Shown here piece after piece: positions 32,531 to 42,985 of a DNA stretch of 64,000 nt. The DNA is from Carposina sasakii (Eukaryota; Arthropoda; Insecta; Lepidoptera; Carposinidae): assembly GCA_014607495.2 (NCBI GenBank), contig CP053167.1, positions 6,572,001 to 6,636,000 on the forward strand. Reading direction: 5' to 3'. Numbering within the stretch: position 1 is the stretch's first letter; every line of letters begins with the position of its first letter. The notes under the pieces were generated by a model that had not been told where the DNA came from, ran no database searches, and was given only the letters and a program-made list of their open reading frames with translations. The translations under genes were made by a program, and so were the position numbers.

Positions 32531-32702
32531 TACTTAAGGCCTAATTAAACGAACAAAACTATTTTTTTCTTGAAAATACGAAAAAAACTCATAAAATTTT
32601 GGAATTTTCCTGCGAAAATTTTCAATGTTTTCCGCCTCAGAATCATGGTCTGAAGTCATGATATTAATATTTGCCTGGCTGTCACAAACACCCTGTATAA
32701 AA

Positions 32703-32775
32703 CGGGAGATCTAGCCTTGTGACGTGCACTGGGGGAGGCCTACGTCCAGCAGCGGACTGCAATAGGCTGATGACA
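32703..32775 (+). mobile_element. SINE-C / RTE tail fragment
   Basis: GTGACGTGCACTGGGGGAGG and CCTACGTCCAGCAGCGGACT then AGGCTGATGA: only the LINE-like end is retained. Confidence 0.7.
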
Positions 32776-32785
32776 ATATAAACAC

Positions 32786-32935
32786 ACGGCTGTGTGCCAC
32801 GAGGGTAGCCAGAACTGCATGATCATAAAGTAGATCCTATAATAACGTTTGTCAGTAATCAATCAGTGAAAAGTTGCCAGCTTATCGCCTGAGAGAAAAA
32901 CTTTCAGTTGAATATAATAAATAATCAGGATAGTA
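32786..32935 (+). repeat. Dispersed repeat R1 copy
   Basis: CACACGGCTGTGTGCC, GTAGCCAGAACTGCATGATC and GTTGCCAGCTTATCGCCTGA match the plus-sense R1 order of 48955-49095. Confidence 0.65.
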
Positions 32936-33004
32936 ATAGTACCTTTTTTGGAAATATCGTTTTATAACTATTTTCAAATTACAAATATTATTAAAAATAA
33001 AATT

Positions 33005-33155
33005 AAAAATACCCGAGTGAGATTTGAACTCACGAACTCTCACAAACCGTGCACTAACCAACTGAGCTATCAGGTCAATTAACTCGGATAACGAATTTTA
33101 TCATCACTTTTACATTATGTTTTTGGCAACGTTATTTTTTCATCCCAAGTTTTTC
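33005..33155 (-). mobile_element. SINE-A, near-complete
   Basis: Plus strand: CCCGAGTGAGATTTGAACTC, ACCAACTGAGCTATCAGGTC, then the leader with AACGTTATTTTTTCATCCC. Same arrangement as 2557-2731. Confidence 0.75.
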
Positions 33156-33484
33156 AAATTATCAAAAAAGAAAACAAAATAAAATTCTTTGTTGCATTTG
33201 TTTGGACTGGGGAAGTACCCTAGGATAGTTAGGGCAAAAATCATAATGAGGTGATAACAACATAAAACAAGAAAACATACAGTCGAATTAAGAACCATCT
33301 ACTTGTAGTCGATTAAAAGACAAAATCATAGCTTGCCCTTAACAAAACCATCTCGGCATGAATGATCAAATAACCTTTTTATTGTTATCTCAGCTACCAA
33401 TGACCATTGCCATGGAGTAAATACAATGAGGATATCCTAAAAACGTTGCATAGTTGTCAATGCTGATACGAACTTTTATCAGAA
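33156..33484. other. Unassigned DNA
   Basis: No recognised feature. Confidence 0.45.
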
Positions 33485-33640
33485 TTCATCAGCTGTAGGT
33501 ACTCGTATCTCCTTCGGCGCATGTCGTAAGAGTCGATTTAGGAAGTCAGAGGCATTATCACAGACGATTACCTACTTGTAGCAACTTGTGTTTGATTAAC
33601 ATCTGGCCAAGCTGTACTGAACCTGGTTGTTTGATTTTCT
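33485..33640 (-). repeat. Dispersed repeat R1 copy
   Basis: CATCAGCTGTAGGTAC, GCGCATGTCGTAAGAGTCGA and AGGAAGTCAGAGGCATT match R1. The 3' portion fades near 33630. Confidence 0.6.
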
Positions 33641-33807
33641 TCATAATGAAAATCAAGCAAACTTTGGGCTATTCCATTTTGACAATTTAAATGGTGATTT
33701 ACACTGCGCAAACCACATCGGCTGTTGCATGGTATTTTGTTTATAAACAACTCCAAGTAGTCTTTGCTTCCTGAAAATAAAATGTAAAACATGTAGATGG
33801 AGCTGGT

Positions 33808-34134
33808 CTATATGCGATTGAAAAAAACAACCACATTATACTTCGTTTCAGAAATTATTTTCCCTATGGGTGCTAGTGTGCAAGACGTGTTTATTAATGT
33901 TTGATCATCCGTTTTATATATTTTTTCACACTGTATTCTATGAAAAAGCCACCAAACACTAACACCTTTTGCTGACCTGCGAATATAATAGGTCCTGATT
34001 GCGATCAAATCAAACTGCAGTCCCAATAAAACCCTTCTTTTCCTCTCTCTGTGCTTAAAAAAAGGAACCCACCCCCTTATTTTATAGCTTGCGACCGATC
34101 GCAATTCCTTGACAGTTACTGTCAAATATGACAT
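33808..34134 (-). other. Unassigned 108-residue open frame
   Basis: A minus-strand Met-start frame with a basic central section (FKHRERKRR). I recognise no family, splice context or promoter. It lies between an R1 copy and an RTE remnant and may be chance or repeat-derived. Confidence 0.2.
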
Positions 34135-34144
34135 TTTGCAGTAT

Positions 34145-34415
34145 ACTCATCAGTCTATTGCAGTCCACTGCCAGATGAAGGCCTCCCTCAGAGCACGCCA
34201 CACGGCTTAATTTCCCATTTTTGTACGTCCACTCCAGTCACCACCAGCCGCCCTCTTTAAGTAATCGGTCCATCTTGCCGGAGCGGAGGACATCCAACGC
34301 TACGCTCGCCGAGGTGCAGTCTCCATTCGTGAACCCGCTTACTTCATCGTCCATCGGTTCTACGACAGATGTGACCAGCCCACTGCGTTTGCTCCTCTTT
34401 GAATCCTTGAATCGG
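34145..34415 (-). pseudogene. RTE-type LINE 3' remnant, frameshifted
   Basis: The minus strand reads AGHICRRTDG near 34380, then shifts frame repeatedly, and ends with the CTGGCAGTGGACTGCAATAG tail and GATGAG. The motifs correspond to the WAGHIARRTDG and GEAYVQQWT blocks intact at 15497-15913. Intervening positions corresponding to GRPPARW are only partly readable. An older copy of the same clade. The plus-strand frames across it are shadows. Confidence 0.6.
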
Positions 34416-35555
34416 TTGAGTCATCTTCTTTTGACGTGAATTGCAAGTTAGAAAACAAGTCTCCGGATCTCTTGAAATTGAGGTTACAACTCGCAAGACA
34501 AACAAGAATCTCCAGTGCTATAAATTTCCATAGATTTCCTCCCCTTTCTATCTCAGTAAGTTATAGGTATAACTCAGTGCGCACACGCACGTCTGAGGTG
34601 ACGGCACAATGTGATGTTGTATTTCACATTAACATTATGTTCACAAGGTGAATGTTGTCGGCATTGGCCACTTACGTTTGGGATCGGGGAGCGGTTGGTT
34701 TGTATGGAGAGGCTTTCTTGACCAAGTCACGGACTTTTATGATATTGATTATGGATTATGTGTGAACTTTGTTTTTCATAGGGAATAAATCCCAATGTTT
34801 CAGTTACAATACTCAGGTCCTTCCTAAAACCCATCCGTGTGGCTACCGACTACAGTGAGATAAATATTAATTTTATTTTCTAAGTTCTGTCTATCTTGTC
34901 TGGATTTCTTTATTTATTAAGGTACACACACAGTAGAAATCATTTATACAGCCTATTATTAGCATGCATTTCAGTATTTATAATGTTAGATATGAGGTAA
35001 CGTTAAAAAATGTGGTCCAATATGTGGGACAATATCAATATAATAGGTAGTGATTTAGCTATACCTACCTAATAAGATACCTAATAAATTAGCTCTTGAA
35101 TCAAAATGATCTTTAAGCATACTGCAAAATCAAATTGATAAAGATAAAATCACTTCTCAGCTTTCGAATATAGCTATCAAAACCGCGGCATGTAAACCAA
35201 CCACCCCCTCATTGTGGCGGTTTGCCCATTGAAAGCGCTACCTATTGTTATATCAGTTTAATATAAAACAATACCAACGGTTTTCATGGCGGCCATCTTT
35301 TATTTGCTGAGCGTATCCTTTGTGGGACGCCGCTGCGGCGTCTTTGAGGTACTCATTAATTACTTTTTTTACTTGTCATTGATAATGTCAATGCTCATTG
35401 AGCGCTGTGTGAATGTTACTTGATGTTAGATGTAGGATGTGAGCGGATGTTGTAGATATTATCTTCAATAGGATGTGTTATCTGTTATATTTGATTTAGT
35501 CTTAGCGCATGAAGTCCTTATTTGTTAATTAGTCTGTGTTTCTCACTACAGGACA
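34416..35555. other. Unassigned DNA with a short GC palindrome
   Basis: GACGCCGCTGCGGCGTC (about 35318-35334) is a 7-base-arm palindrome. No terminator or gene context supports a function. Otherwise nothing was recognised. Confidence 0.4.
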
Positions 35556-35559
35556 AAAA

Positions 35560-35655
35560 TGTCTACTTATGCACATAGACGACGCATAGCCATCCTTCCA
35601 TGCTATTTCTGAAGGTATCTCTCAAGGTCCTCGCGCCATCTTGACCTATCTCTGC
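35560..35655 (-). pseudogene. Possible LINE reverse transcriptase stub
   Basis: One minus-strand frame gives RDRSRWREDLERYLQK, a stop, then GRMAMRRLCA. The DRxxWRxDL/W pattern resembles the C-terminal region of RTE-type proteins. Only about 30 codons, so weak. Confidence 0.25.
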
Positions 35656-35659
35656 AACA

Positions 35660-36164
35660 AATTTAAAACTAACTACTAAATAATCAGAAATTCAGAAAAT
35701 ACAAACAGTTTTTAATTATCTTAAATATAATAATGTAACTCGTATCAAAAGGCGAATTTAAAATCGTACCAGATCCGGTTAATATACTAAAAAAACATAA
35801 TAAATAACGTATGCAAGCAAACCAACACTAACGCTTAGTCACACGTGTAAACAGTTAACTATTAGTTAATTTATAAATCATTTGCTTTACTGTTACTACA
35901 CGTTAGACTTTACTGTTTATTGCGGCTATCGACACATTATTGGCATCGATTTTTTTATGTGTTGTTTTACATTAAAACGTAGAGCTGTACAAGGATTTTT
36001 TATAAGGATCGCTGGCCAATAATATAACAAACATCACAAGATAGGGGATGTGAATGAATGGACACGGAGGAAACTATTAAATAAATTACCTATATATTAT
36101 TTTAAATTTGGTATATATAGGTATATTCCATATTTTTTACGTAAATAAATGAATGTATGTGTTT
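35660..36164. other. Unassigned AT-rich DNA
   Basis: No recognised feature. Confidence 0.5.
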
Positions 36165-36478
36165 CTAGTGGACACCCGAGACTCCGTCCGCGTGGAATAC
36201 AGAAAAATCAAAATGTCGAAATTATCTGGGATAAAAACATTTTCCCGGGATAAAAAGTAGCCGGTATGTTAAGTGGGACCTGTCATAATATATTCCTGAA
36301 AACTGCATCGAAATCGGTTCAACCGTTTCTGAGATTAGCCTGCACAAACGCACAGATAAACAGACGAAAATTCCTAAAATCATTTTTATGGGTACCTACT
36401 ATTGCGTTGATAAAGGTCTCTTATAATATTTTTTCTCATATATCTTCCATATACAGACAGCGATATATATTTTTGATA
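36165..36478 (-). mobile_element. Non-autonomous Helitron
   Basis: Reverse orientation of 26925-27255: CTAG at 36165-36168, then GGACACCCGAGACTCCGTCC on the plus strand and CAGAAACGG-type blocks. The 5' side reaches the TA target of the next MITE. Confidence 0.75.
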
Positions 36479-36480
36479 TA

Positions 36481-36954
36481 CAGGGTGTTTGTGACAGCCA
36501 GGCAAATATTGATACCATGACTTCAGACCATGATTCTGAGGCAGAAAACACTGAAAATTTTCGCAGGAAAACTCCAAAATTTTCCGTCATTTTTTTAATA
36601 TTATCAGAAAAATAGTTTGGTTCGTTTTATTAGGCTTTAAATAATTACTTAAAAATAAAATTTAAACCAAAAGATGATTTTCAAAAAAAATGTTGCCCTC
36701 GAAAAAATTCAAATAACTGATTAACCCAAATGCAGAGTCACAATTGATCCAAAAAACAGCAATGTATCACACAATAACCTAAAAGCCCATTTAATTAGTC
36801 ATAGGATCGCCCGATGCAATTGGCGCGGAGAGCAAAGATTACTGATAATCAAATCAAAAAAACATTTCCTGCGAGTTGTAACACTGTCGTATAACTCAAT
36901 ACAATGGTACTTGTTCAGCATTTCAGTATTTGCCTGGCTGTCACCTACACCCTG
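36481..36954 (-). mobile_element. MITE-C, complete
   Basis: CAGGGTGTTTGTGACAGCCA at the left and its complement GGCTGTCACCTACACCCTG at the right, both against TA. 474 bases. Confidence 0.9.
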
Positions 36955-36958
36955 TATA

Positions 36959-37315
36959 CAGGGTAATTTTTGGTCGTCTACGTTCCCGAAAACTACGAAA
37001 TCCCTTCATCATCACGATCATTTTTCTCCATGGAAGCATCTGGAAAGTGTCTGGTTTCAATAATATTAGGGCCCAAAGTTGAGTAAATAGACTGCGTTTT
37101 TCTGCAAAAATGCACATTAACGCGTGTAGCAAGATTTTTTCACGAGAAATAATTTATATCTGTTTATGAAAAAACTGGACACTATAAATTTTGCCCGATC
37201 AAGTAATAAAAAAAAAACAAACAAATTTACATCGTTTCCCAGCATTTTTTTGCCATTTCATTTGATGTATAGAGTACGTACCCTCCGTTAAGGGTGGCAA
37301 CGAAAAAACACCCTG
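36959..37315 (+). mobile_element. MITE-B, complete
   Basis: It begins CAGGGTAATTTTTGGTCGTC two bases after the TA of MITE-C and ends CGAAAAAACACCCTG before TA. Confidence 0.85.
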
Positions 37316-37489
37316 TATGTATAGATTACCACTCTTAATAAATAATGAGGGCATAAAGTGCTTATATGGTTCCTTAAACGCCTCGAATGGTGCACGATCT
37401 AGAGGAAACACTAAGTTAAAGAGGCTGAAAGTGTAATGTTTTCCCCTTTCACCCTGAAGCATGGATTCCGCTTTTCGTTGCACCATCAT
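37316..37489 (-). other. Unassigned open frame abutting MITE-B
   Basis: The minus-strand frame running from 37489 reads MVQRKAESMLQGERGKHYTF and on to YKHFMPSLFIKSG before entering MITE-B. The composition outside the MITE is protein-like, and a TTTCCTCTAG acceptor-like string occurs within it. I cannot name a family and would treat it as possible repeat-derived coding sequence. Confidence 0.2.
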
Positions 37490-39465
37490 AGGGCTCTAAG
37501 TAAAGTTAGTTGGGATATAATATTAAAGCCTCATTTCTAGAAGATACTCGTAAATAAATAGATCAACATTCTACAACTACCAAGCCATATAAAAGTGGAA
37601 AACATAAAACATAAAAACGTACGCATATATTTTACGCCTCAACGTCAACAGCATAAAAATTTCAAATCTCGAATCGTTAGCGGCGACATTTGTGCCCACG
37701 TTATCTTGCCGTATCCCAACAGTGGACTAAAGGAGCCCAGACTATGTACCACAAAATAACTACATACATTAAACGTGTGTCTTTTTGTTTATCAATTTGT
37801 ATTTGTCCCCTTTATCGGCACCACACCGGTCGGCTTCTTCACAGGGCTGGCCTCGGAACTATATAGAGCTGTTTGAGATTATAAAAATATATGTCATCCA
37901 AGACGTTTGTCTCGGTTAAATGAATATATATTTTTTTATTCTAGCTAAATTAACGGGAATGAATTATTTTAGCATTGTGCTTTCATTTCGACCTTTCCAG
38001 GATGGAAAAGTGTTTTATTTTAAAAATATTCATACACACACAATAATTATTTTTTACACAAAACATTTTTGCATTAAAGGGCGTGAATAGGAACCTAGAA
38101 CTACGTAAATTTGTATAAAAAAAAAACTGTCTATATTTAAGGCGAGGTACTAGTGGACAAGCGAAAAACACCTTTCACTAGAACAAATTGTTTTGGTATT
38201 TACAACTAACTAACTAAATATCTATCTTGAAAATAATACTTAACATACCTAAAGATATTGTCTAAGAAATGTGCTAATTCGTTACACGATAGTGTATACT
38301 TGCTCGATAAAATATTATCTCAAAATAAGCTCAATGTAAAATCTAAAACAAATAGTTTGATAATAAAATGACTAACTTCCCAAACAATTTTTATATAGAA
38401 ATATCCCTTTTTAATTACTACTACTAAAATTTAGGTTTCACTTCATTCATAAAATTAGTAGATTACCTATAAAAAAAAAACTAAATTCTAGAAAAAAATC
38501 CGACTTTCCGTGATGGTTTGGTAACTTTAGTACTGCGCATGGCGCTTCAGGTGACGGACCGGTGTCAAATTTTTGATAAAAAAAATATCGAAATTTTTTA
38601 TAAATACAAAGAAAAATATAATAAATAAATATAAGTGATATGAAGGTAATTAATTTATTTCTTGTCACGTTTATCATACAGAAAGAGGTAAAATTTATTT
38701 TTAAAACATTAATTTTAAAGTTGAGTGACAAAAAAGATATTTGAGGCCACAGAGTAGAAATTGAATACATTATCACAATCAGTATCTACTTAGATAATTA
38801 ATGAAAGTAAAGTATACCAAGTAAACTAAGAATAAGTGTAAGCGAACAGTGTTTGTATATTAAACAAAACGAGAACATGCATTTACTTGTACTTGTTTCA
38901 CTAAAGTAAAAAGAGTAGAAACCATAATTCGAGAGACTAGTTTGACAGTTCATTTTGCACAAGTGTTGTTGTGGTCAGGCTTATAATGTTCATATCAGTA
39001 TTTGAAAAATACAGACTTGGTATTATAACCTATAATATAAGTATATAATTATTTTACGTATTTATTTTTTAATTGTAACAATCAAATTGTTTATTAATTT
39101 ACAGTGCGTTGATCTACGACAAATTTGTGGTATGACCATAAGAAATTTAACATTAGAAAATGTTAATGAAGGGACAGCTGTGGGACACCACTATGGCTAT
39201 AGAAAAAAATAAAAATATTATGGAAAAAATATATGGATTCATTTATTGAAAGTTTATTGTATTGAATTGAAATCTGTACTGAAATTAAAATCCGCTTAAA
39301 TGACATGCTCAATGCATTTTAAAATCAGATGCGATTTAAAAAATATCACTTTTTTTAGAAAGCCTACCTACATGGTGTCCCACTGCCGGGCAAAGGCGGT
39401 CCCGATTTGGGGGACCTGTAGGAAAATATTAGTGATAAAATAATTAATAAAGAAAATTGAAAAAA
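37490..39465. other. Unassigned AT-rich DNA
   Basis: No recognised genes. The CG-containing segment near 38500-38570 looks repeat-like but has no partner in the window. The open frame at 38447-38776 is AT-driven. Confidence 0.45.
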
Positions 39466-39545
39466 TTCTTCACCCGAGTGGGAATCGAACCCACGACTAC
39501 TGCAAACCGTGCCAGCCACTATAACCACTAAGCCACCGGGTCAAT
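39466..39545 (-). mobile_element. SINE-A variant, tRNA-like module
   Basis: On the minus strand it reads GACCCGGTGGCTTAGTGGTT (A-box) and GTGGGTTCGATTCCCACTCG (B-box), closer to a real tRNA than other SINE-A copies. The leader sequence is only partly conserved. Confidence 0.6.
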
Positions 39546-40605
39546 TACGCGGATGATTAGTGAATTTCCCTTACTCAAAAATCTTGCCTATATTATGCTC
39601 GAAAATACGCATGAAAAATTTATCTACCTATTTTCTCAATGACTGTTCGTAATATAATTATTTGAGAATGTAAGTTATGATAGTATATCTAATATTTCGA
39701 TAATGAAATATTTTGCGAATATAATATTATACTCGCTCGTAAGCGTATCAAAACAAACTCCCATTCTTCTACTGATATGGTAATGTGGAATTACTGATTT
39801 TTGTATTCTGTGGCCTTTCGTACTATCCATTAAATTCACGCATGCGCAGTCACTGAATTGCATAGCCTTAATACGATATACAATGAGATGTACTAATTTA
39901 AAATATTCGTCAATATGTACCGCTGTGATGAGGTAACTTGCTTAACTATGCAAATACTAAAATCTTGAACAAGTTTACCACACAGAGTTATACAGAAGTT
40001 TTTTTAGTCCCTTGCAAAGTTTTAAAGGTAATATCATCTCTATAGACCTGCGCCCGCGCATCCACATCTCTCATATGGGTTACTACCGTAGGTTCATCGC
40101 ACTTTTTATTGACCGGCGTTTGTTATATAGATAACTTTTGTGTTAGCTCTTATAATCCCTTCGTTATTTAATCACAATAAAATATAAAGTAATGTACAGC
40201 ATTAGAATAAATGTATGTAAATTATGGGGGATTTTGCATATAAATTGGTTTGGTCTTTTTCAAGACAACGCGAGGAAAGTAATTTTTTTATGATTGGCTA
40301 CGAGTATGTTATAGGAGATTGAATTGTTTCAATTAAGCGTTTATTCTGCATTTTATTGGTTATTATTTTATGCGAGTACCTACTTAGTGTTGAGGTAATA
40401 TTACTTTCATTATTACTTAAGAAATAAATGTGTTTATTTCATGAAAAAATATTAGTCTCTGTACTATAATAAGCTATTTGAGATCTGAATCAGATGATAA
40501 AACGGGTTACGAGTACTCCCCGTGGACCCCGATCCCAATTAATTTGGTAACGTATTTTAGCAACATCTGTAGGTATATCTGCGCACGAGTCTATACAGCA
40601 TACAT
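39546..40605. other. Mostly unassigned; degraded MITE-C trace
   Basis: Around 39945-40010 ATGCAAATACTAAAATCTTG and ACAGAGTTATACAG echo the MITE-C left part without a recognisable end. The rest is unassigned. Confidence 0.35.
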
Positions 40606-40745
40606 AATTTGCACATGGGTGTGTTCCCGAAATGGTGTAGCCAGAACTGATGGCTCATAAAGGAGATTTCTCAGCCACGTTTCGCATAGCGGTGACAGAT
40701 GTAAGCGATCAGTGAGCCCAGCACTTCACTCTTCACAGAGCTAAG
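40606..40745 (+). repeat. Dispersed repeat R1 copy
   Basis: GTGTGTTCCCGAAATGGTGT, AGCCAGAACTGATGGCTCAT and CAGCCACGTTTCGCATAGCG match R1. Confidence 0.65.
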
Positions 40746-41056
40746 AGCTAAGTGAGGGCATAGAGGAATATCTTATTTGTCTATGGTGGGTGAGGGTAGA
40801 AAGGGTATCTTCTATTTTATATGAAAAGCAAATACCGAGGTGATGCAATGGCGGATACAAGCTATATTTAAAAAAAAACTTTAAATTTAATATAATTAAT
40901 ATTACCCAAGCTTTCTGTTACAGGTAATCCTAGACAGAACCAAACCTAACCTAGGTTTATCCTGTCTTCTTGCTTCAGGCTACCTTTCCACCAGGCTATG
41001 CTATGTTGCTACTGATGCCTGTGAATCAATACCAATTGTGAATTAACACCAATCAT
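40746..41056. other. Unassigned DNA
   Basis: No recognised feature. Confidence 0.45.
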
Positions 41057-41190
41057 AGTCAATGGTCACCAACCCGCATGCCCAGCGTGGTGACTATGGG
41101 CAAATACCCCCCATGGCAGTCTTGTGGCGTGCCTGGGGGAGGCCTACGTCCAGCAGTGGACTGTAATAGGCTGATGATGATGATGATAGT
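41057..41190 (+). mobile_element. SINE-C, 5'-truncated, intact tail
   Basis: From GGTCACCAACCCGCATGCCC to GGCCTACGTCCAGCAGTGGA and AGGCTGATGATGATGATGAT. Truncation at the 5' side with an intact tail is the expected result of target-primed reverse transcription. Confidence 0.8.
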
Positions 41191-41865
41191 CAATGATTTT
41201 GATTGGTGGACGTCACAACGTAACAACGTCCCATATATACAAATCGCAAACAGCTACTCCATCCATTTTCCTGAAACAACAAAACACAAAACAACCATAA
41301 GTATACATTTCATAGTTACCTATTGTATATTTCCCCCTACACAAATCAACACACAATTACATGCTTTGTTAACTCCATAATTGTACATAAAGATACCCGA
41401 CGCGTGCGCACACAGATTTTCCTAAAAACCGTAGTATTTACAACTTTATAACATTCGCTATACGGTTGCGAAGCTAAGTACAGTCGCGTGCTAGTGTGAT
41501 ATGTTTAATTGTCCAGAAAATACACGTTTAACACCTCATACTTGCGTTTTTAGTAGACGTTTAAATACGGTTGGCTGCTCTTGTGTGAAATTAATTTACT
41601 TTGCTCATTGTTCTTTATCGCGGTAGCTTGTAATGATTGTGTTCACGCCTGTACTTAAGAATAATAGCATTATTAAATTAAGCTATTGAGCATTTGTAAT
41701 GTTTATTTTAGGTTTTAAGTATAGAAAAATTCTAATTATTAATTTAACATTTAGTTTTTCAAGATATGAAACGAAATTTCACTGTTTCATACTTTTATTA
41801 TATTTGTATTTTGAACTACTATAATTTTATTCACGTGCCTTATAGTATCGGCAGAATAGTGCTAT
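41191..41865. other. Unassigned AT-rich DNA
   Basis: No recognised feature. The open frame from 41078 only extends the SINE tail. Confidence 0.45.
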
Positions 41866-42020
41866 TCAACTTCACCCCATGTCCGCCCGTGGATATCATA
41901 GAGGCTTAATAGCCGGTTTCCGGGAGGTGGGCAGCAGCGCCTCTCGTGTTTACAACATAGTCCGAAAATCATACTGCGGTCACGAATACGTCTGTAACAC
42001 GTGGTAACTATGGGAAAAAA
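41866..42020 (+). mobile_element. SINE-C, internal fragment
   Basis: CACCCCATGTCCGCCCGTGG, GGAGGTGGGCAGCAGCGCC and CATACTGCGGTCACGAATAC match the SINE-C interior. The tail is absent. Confidence 0.7.
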
Positions 42021-42073
42021 ATGTATGTACCTATGTAGCGTTATGCCTGAGCAAGGCATAGACCTTAAGACAT

Positions 42074-42556
42074 AATTTCAGCGAAAGTTTTGCTAAAATA
42101 TCTTGTAGAGCTCATCATTGTAAAAACCTTTTGAAGTTACGTGTCATGTGGTTAATAAAACGTAACCTATGTGGTTTATTGCTTTAGAAAACTGACAATC
42201 ATTGATCACATCAGCATTATTGCAGTCTACTGCTGGATATAGTACCAGCAATAATCCACATAGGTGACGATGATGATCTCCGACCGTATTTCGGCCAAGG
42301 CGGCCAATCTCTACGGAGATTGGAGGGGTACGCAGGAGATATAGTGTATAAGTGTGTGCGCAAACACAGATGCACTCTCTATTCCGTTACTCTCATAGTC
42401 CGATGGGACGGAAAGCCGACACGACCGGAGAGAGATCAGGCGCAGGACCAACGTTATCCACATAGGTAAAGTTTTATTAACCACATGACACAAAACTGCA
42501 AAAGGTTTTTACAATGATGAGCTCTACAAGTTATTTCAGCAAAACTTTTGCTGAAA
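42074..42556. repeat. Long foldback (two arms of about 100 bp) with nested SINE-D
   Basis: The left arm (42074-42174) with GTAGAGCTCATCATTGTAAA and GTCATGTGGTTAATAAAAC is complementary to the right arm (42455-42556). The space between holds a short RTE/SINE-C-like tail trace and the SINE-D copy. The element's true ends were not located. Confidence 0.75.
42266..42455 (-). mobile_element. SINE-D, 5'-truncated, with 12-bp target duplication
   Basis: Plus strand: GATGATGATCTCCGACCGTA ... GACGGAAAGCCGACACGACC. ATCCACATAGGT occurs immediately on both sides (42254-42265 and 42456-42467), a perfect 12-base duplication typical of LINE-assisted insertion. Confidence 0.85.
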
Positions 42557-42837
42557 CTTTACAGCGTATCTGAGAGGTTACCACGAAAGCCACATTTACA
42601 TTGTGAAAGCTAGATATCGCTCAATACTCCTTATAGCGTTATGCTGCATAATATGTCGTTTCTACATACTTATATAAACGGCTGTATTCCTGAATGTATC
42701 TTCTATGCTGCTCTGGGAGTGAAAAAAAAACTTATAATACTACAGCTGCTTCTTTTCCCAGGCATACTGTACAAGTCAGTAGAGGGACAAGAGGGTCTTG
42801 GTGTTTTGTAGGCGATGGGCTGATCACCTTTACTAAC

Positions 42838-42930
42838 CGAACTTGTACATCTCAACTATACCCTCAAAATTGGTCAGAAGTGGCACCATGTGGCTCTGTT
42901 GGCCCTTGGTGCTCTGCCTACCCTGTAAGA
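42838..42930 (+). repeat. Repeat family S copy
   Basis: Near-identical to 1040-1130. It is cut off at about 42932, where an R1 tail (TAGCCATCACTGCGGGACC) follows to about 42985. Confidence 0.65.
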
Positions 42931-42985
42931 GATGTGTCAGGTAGCCATCACTGCGGGACCATAAAGGATCTCCGTTTCTACAATG

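Larger units (their letters stand above)
31418..32695 (+). mobile_element. MITE-C split by LINE-derived insertions
   Basis: The left part CAGGGTGTGGGTGACAGCCA runs to 31722 and the right part resumes at about 32537 (GGCCTAATTAAACG), ending TGTCACAAACACCCTG with TA outside. Comparison with 36481-36954 places the break at one point, with ATTACCTAA and ATTACTTAA repeated on the two sides. Confidence 0.8.

Noticed and set aside
32289..32537. Two overlapping plus-strand proteins
   Set aside because: They lie within a retroposon-like segment whose tail points to the minus strand, and no domain is recognisable.
35318..35334. Transcription terminator hairpin
   Set aside because: A GC palindrome exists, but there is no gene upstream, no T-run, and the genome is eukaryotic.
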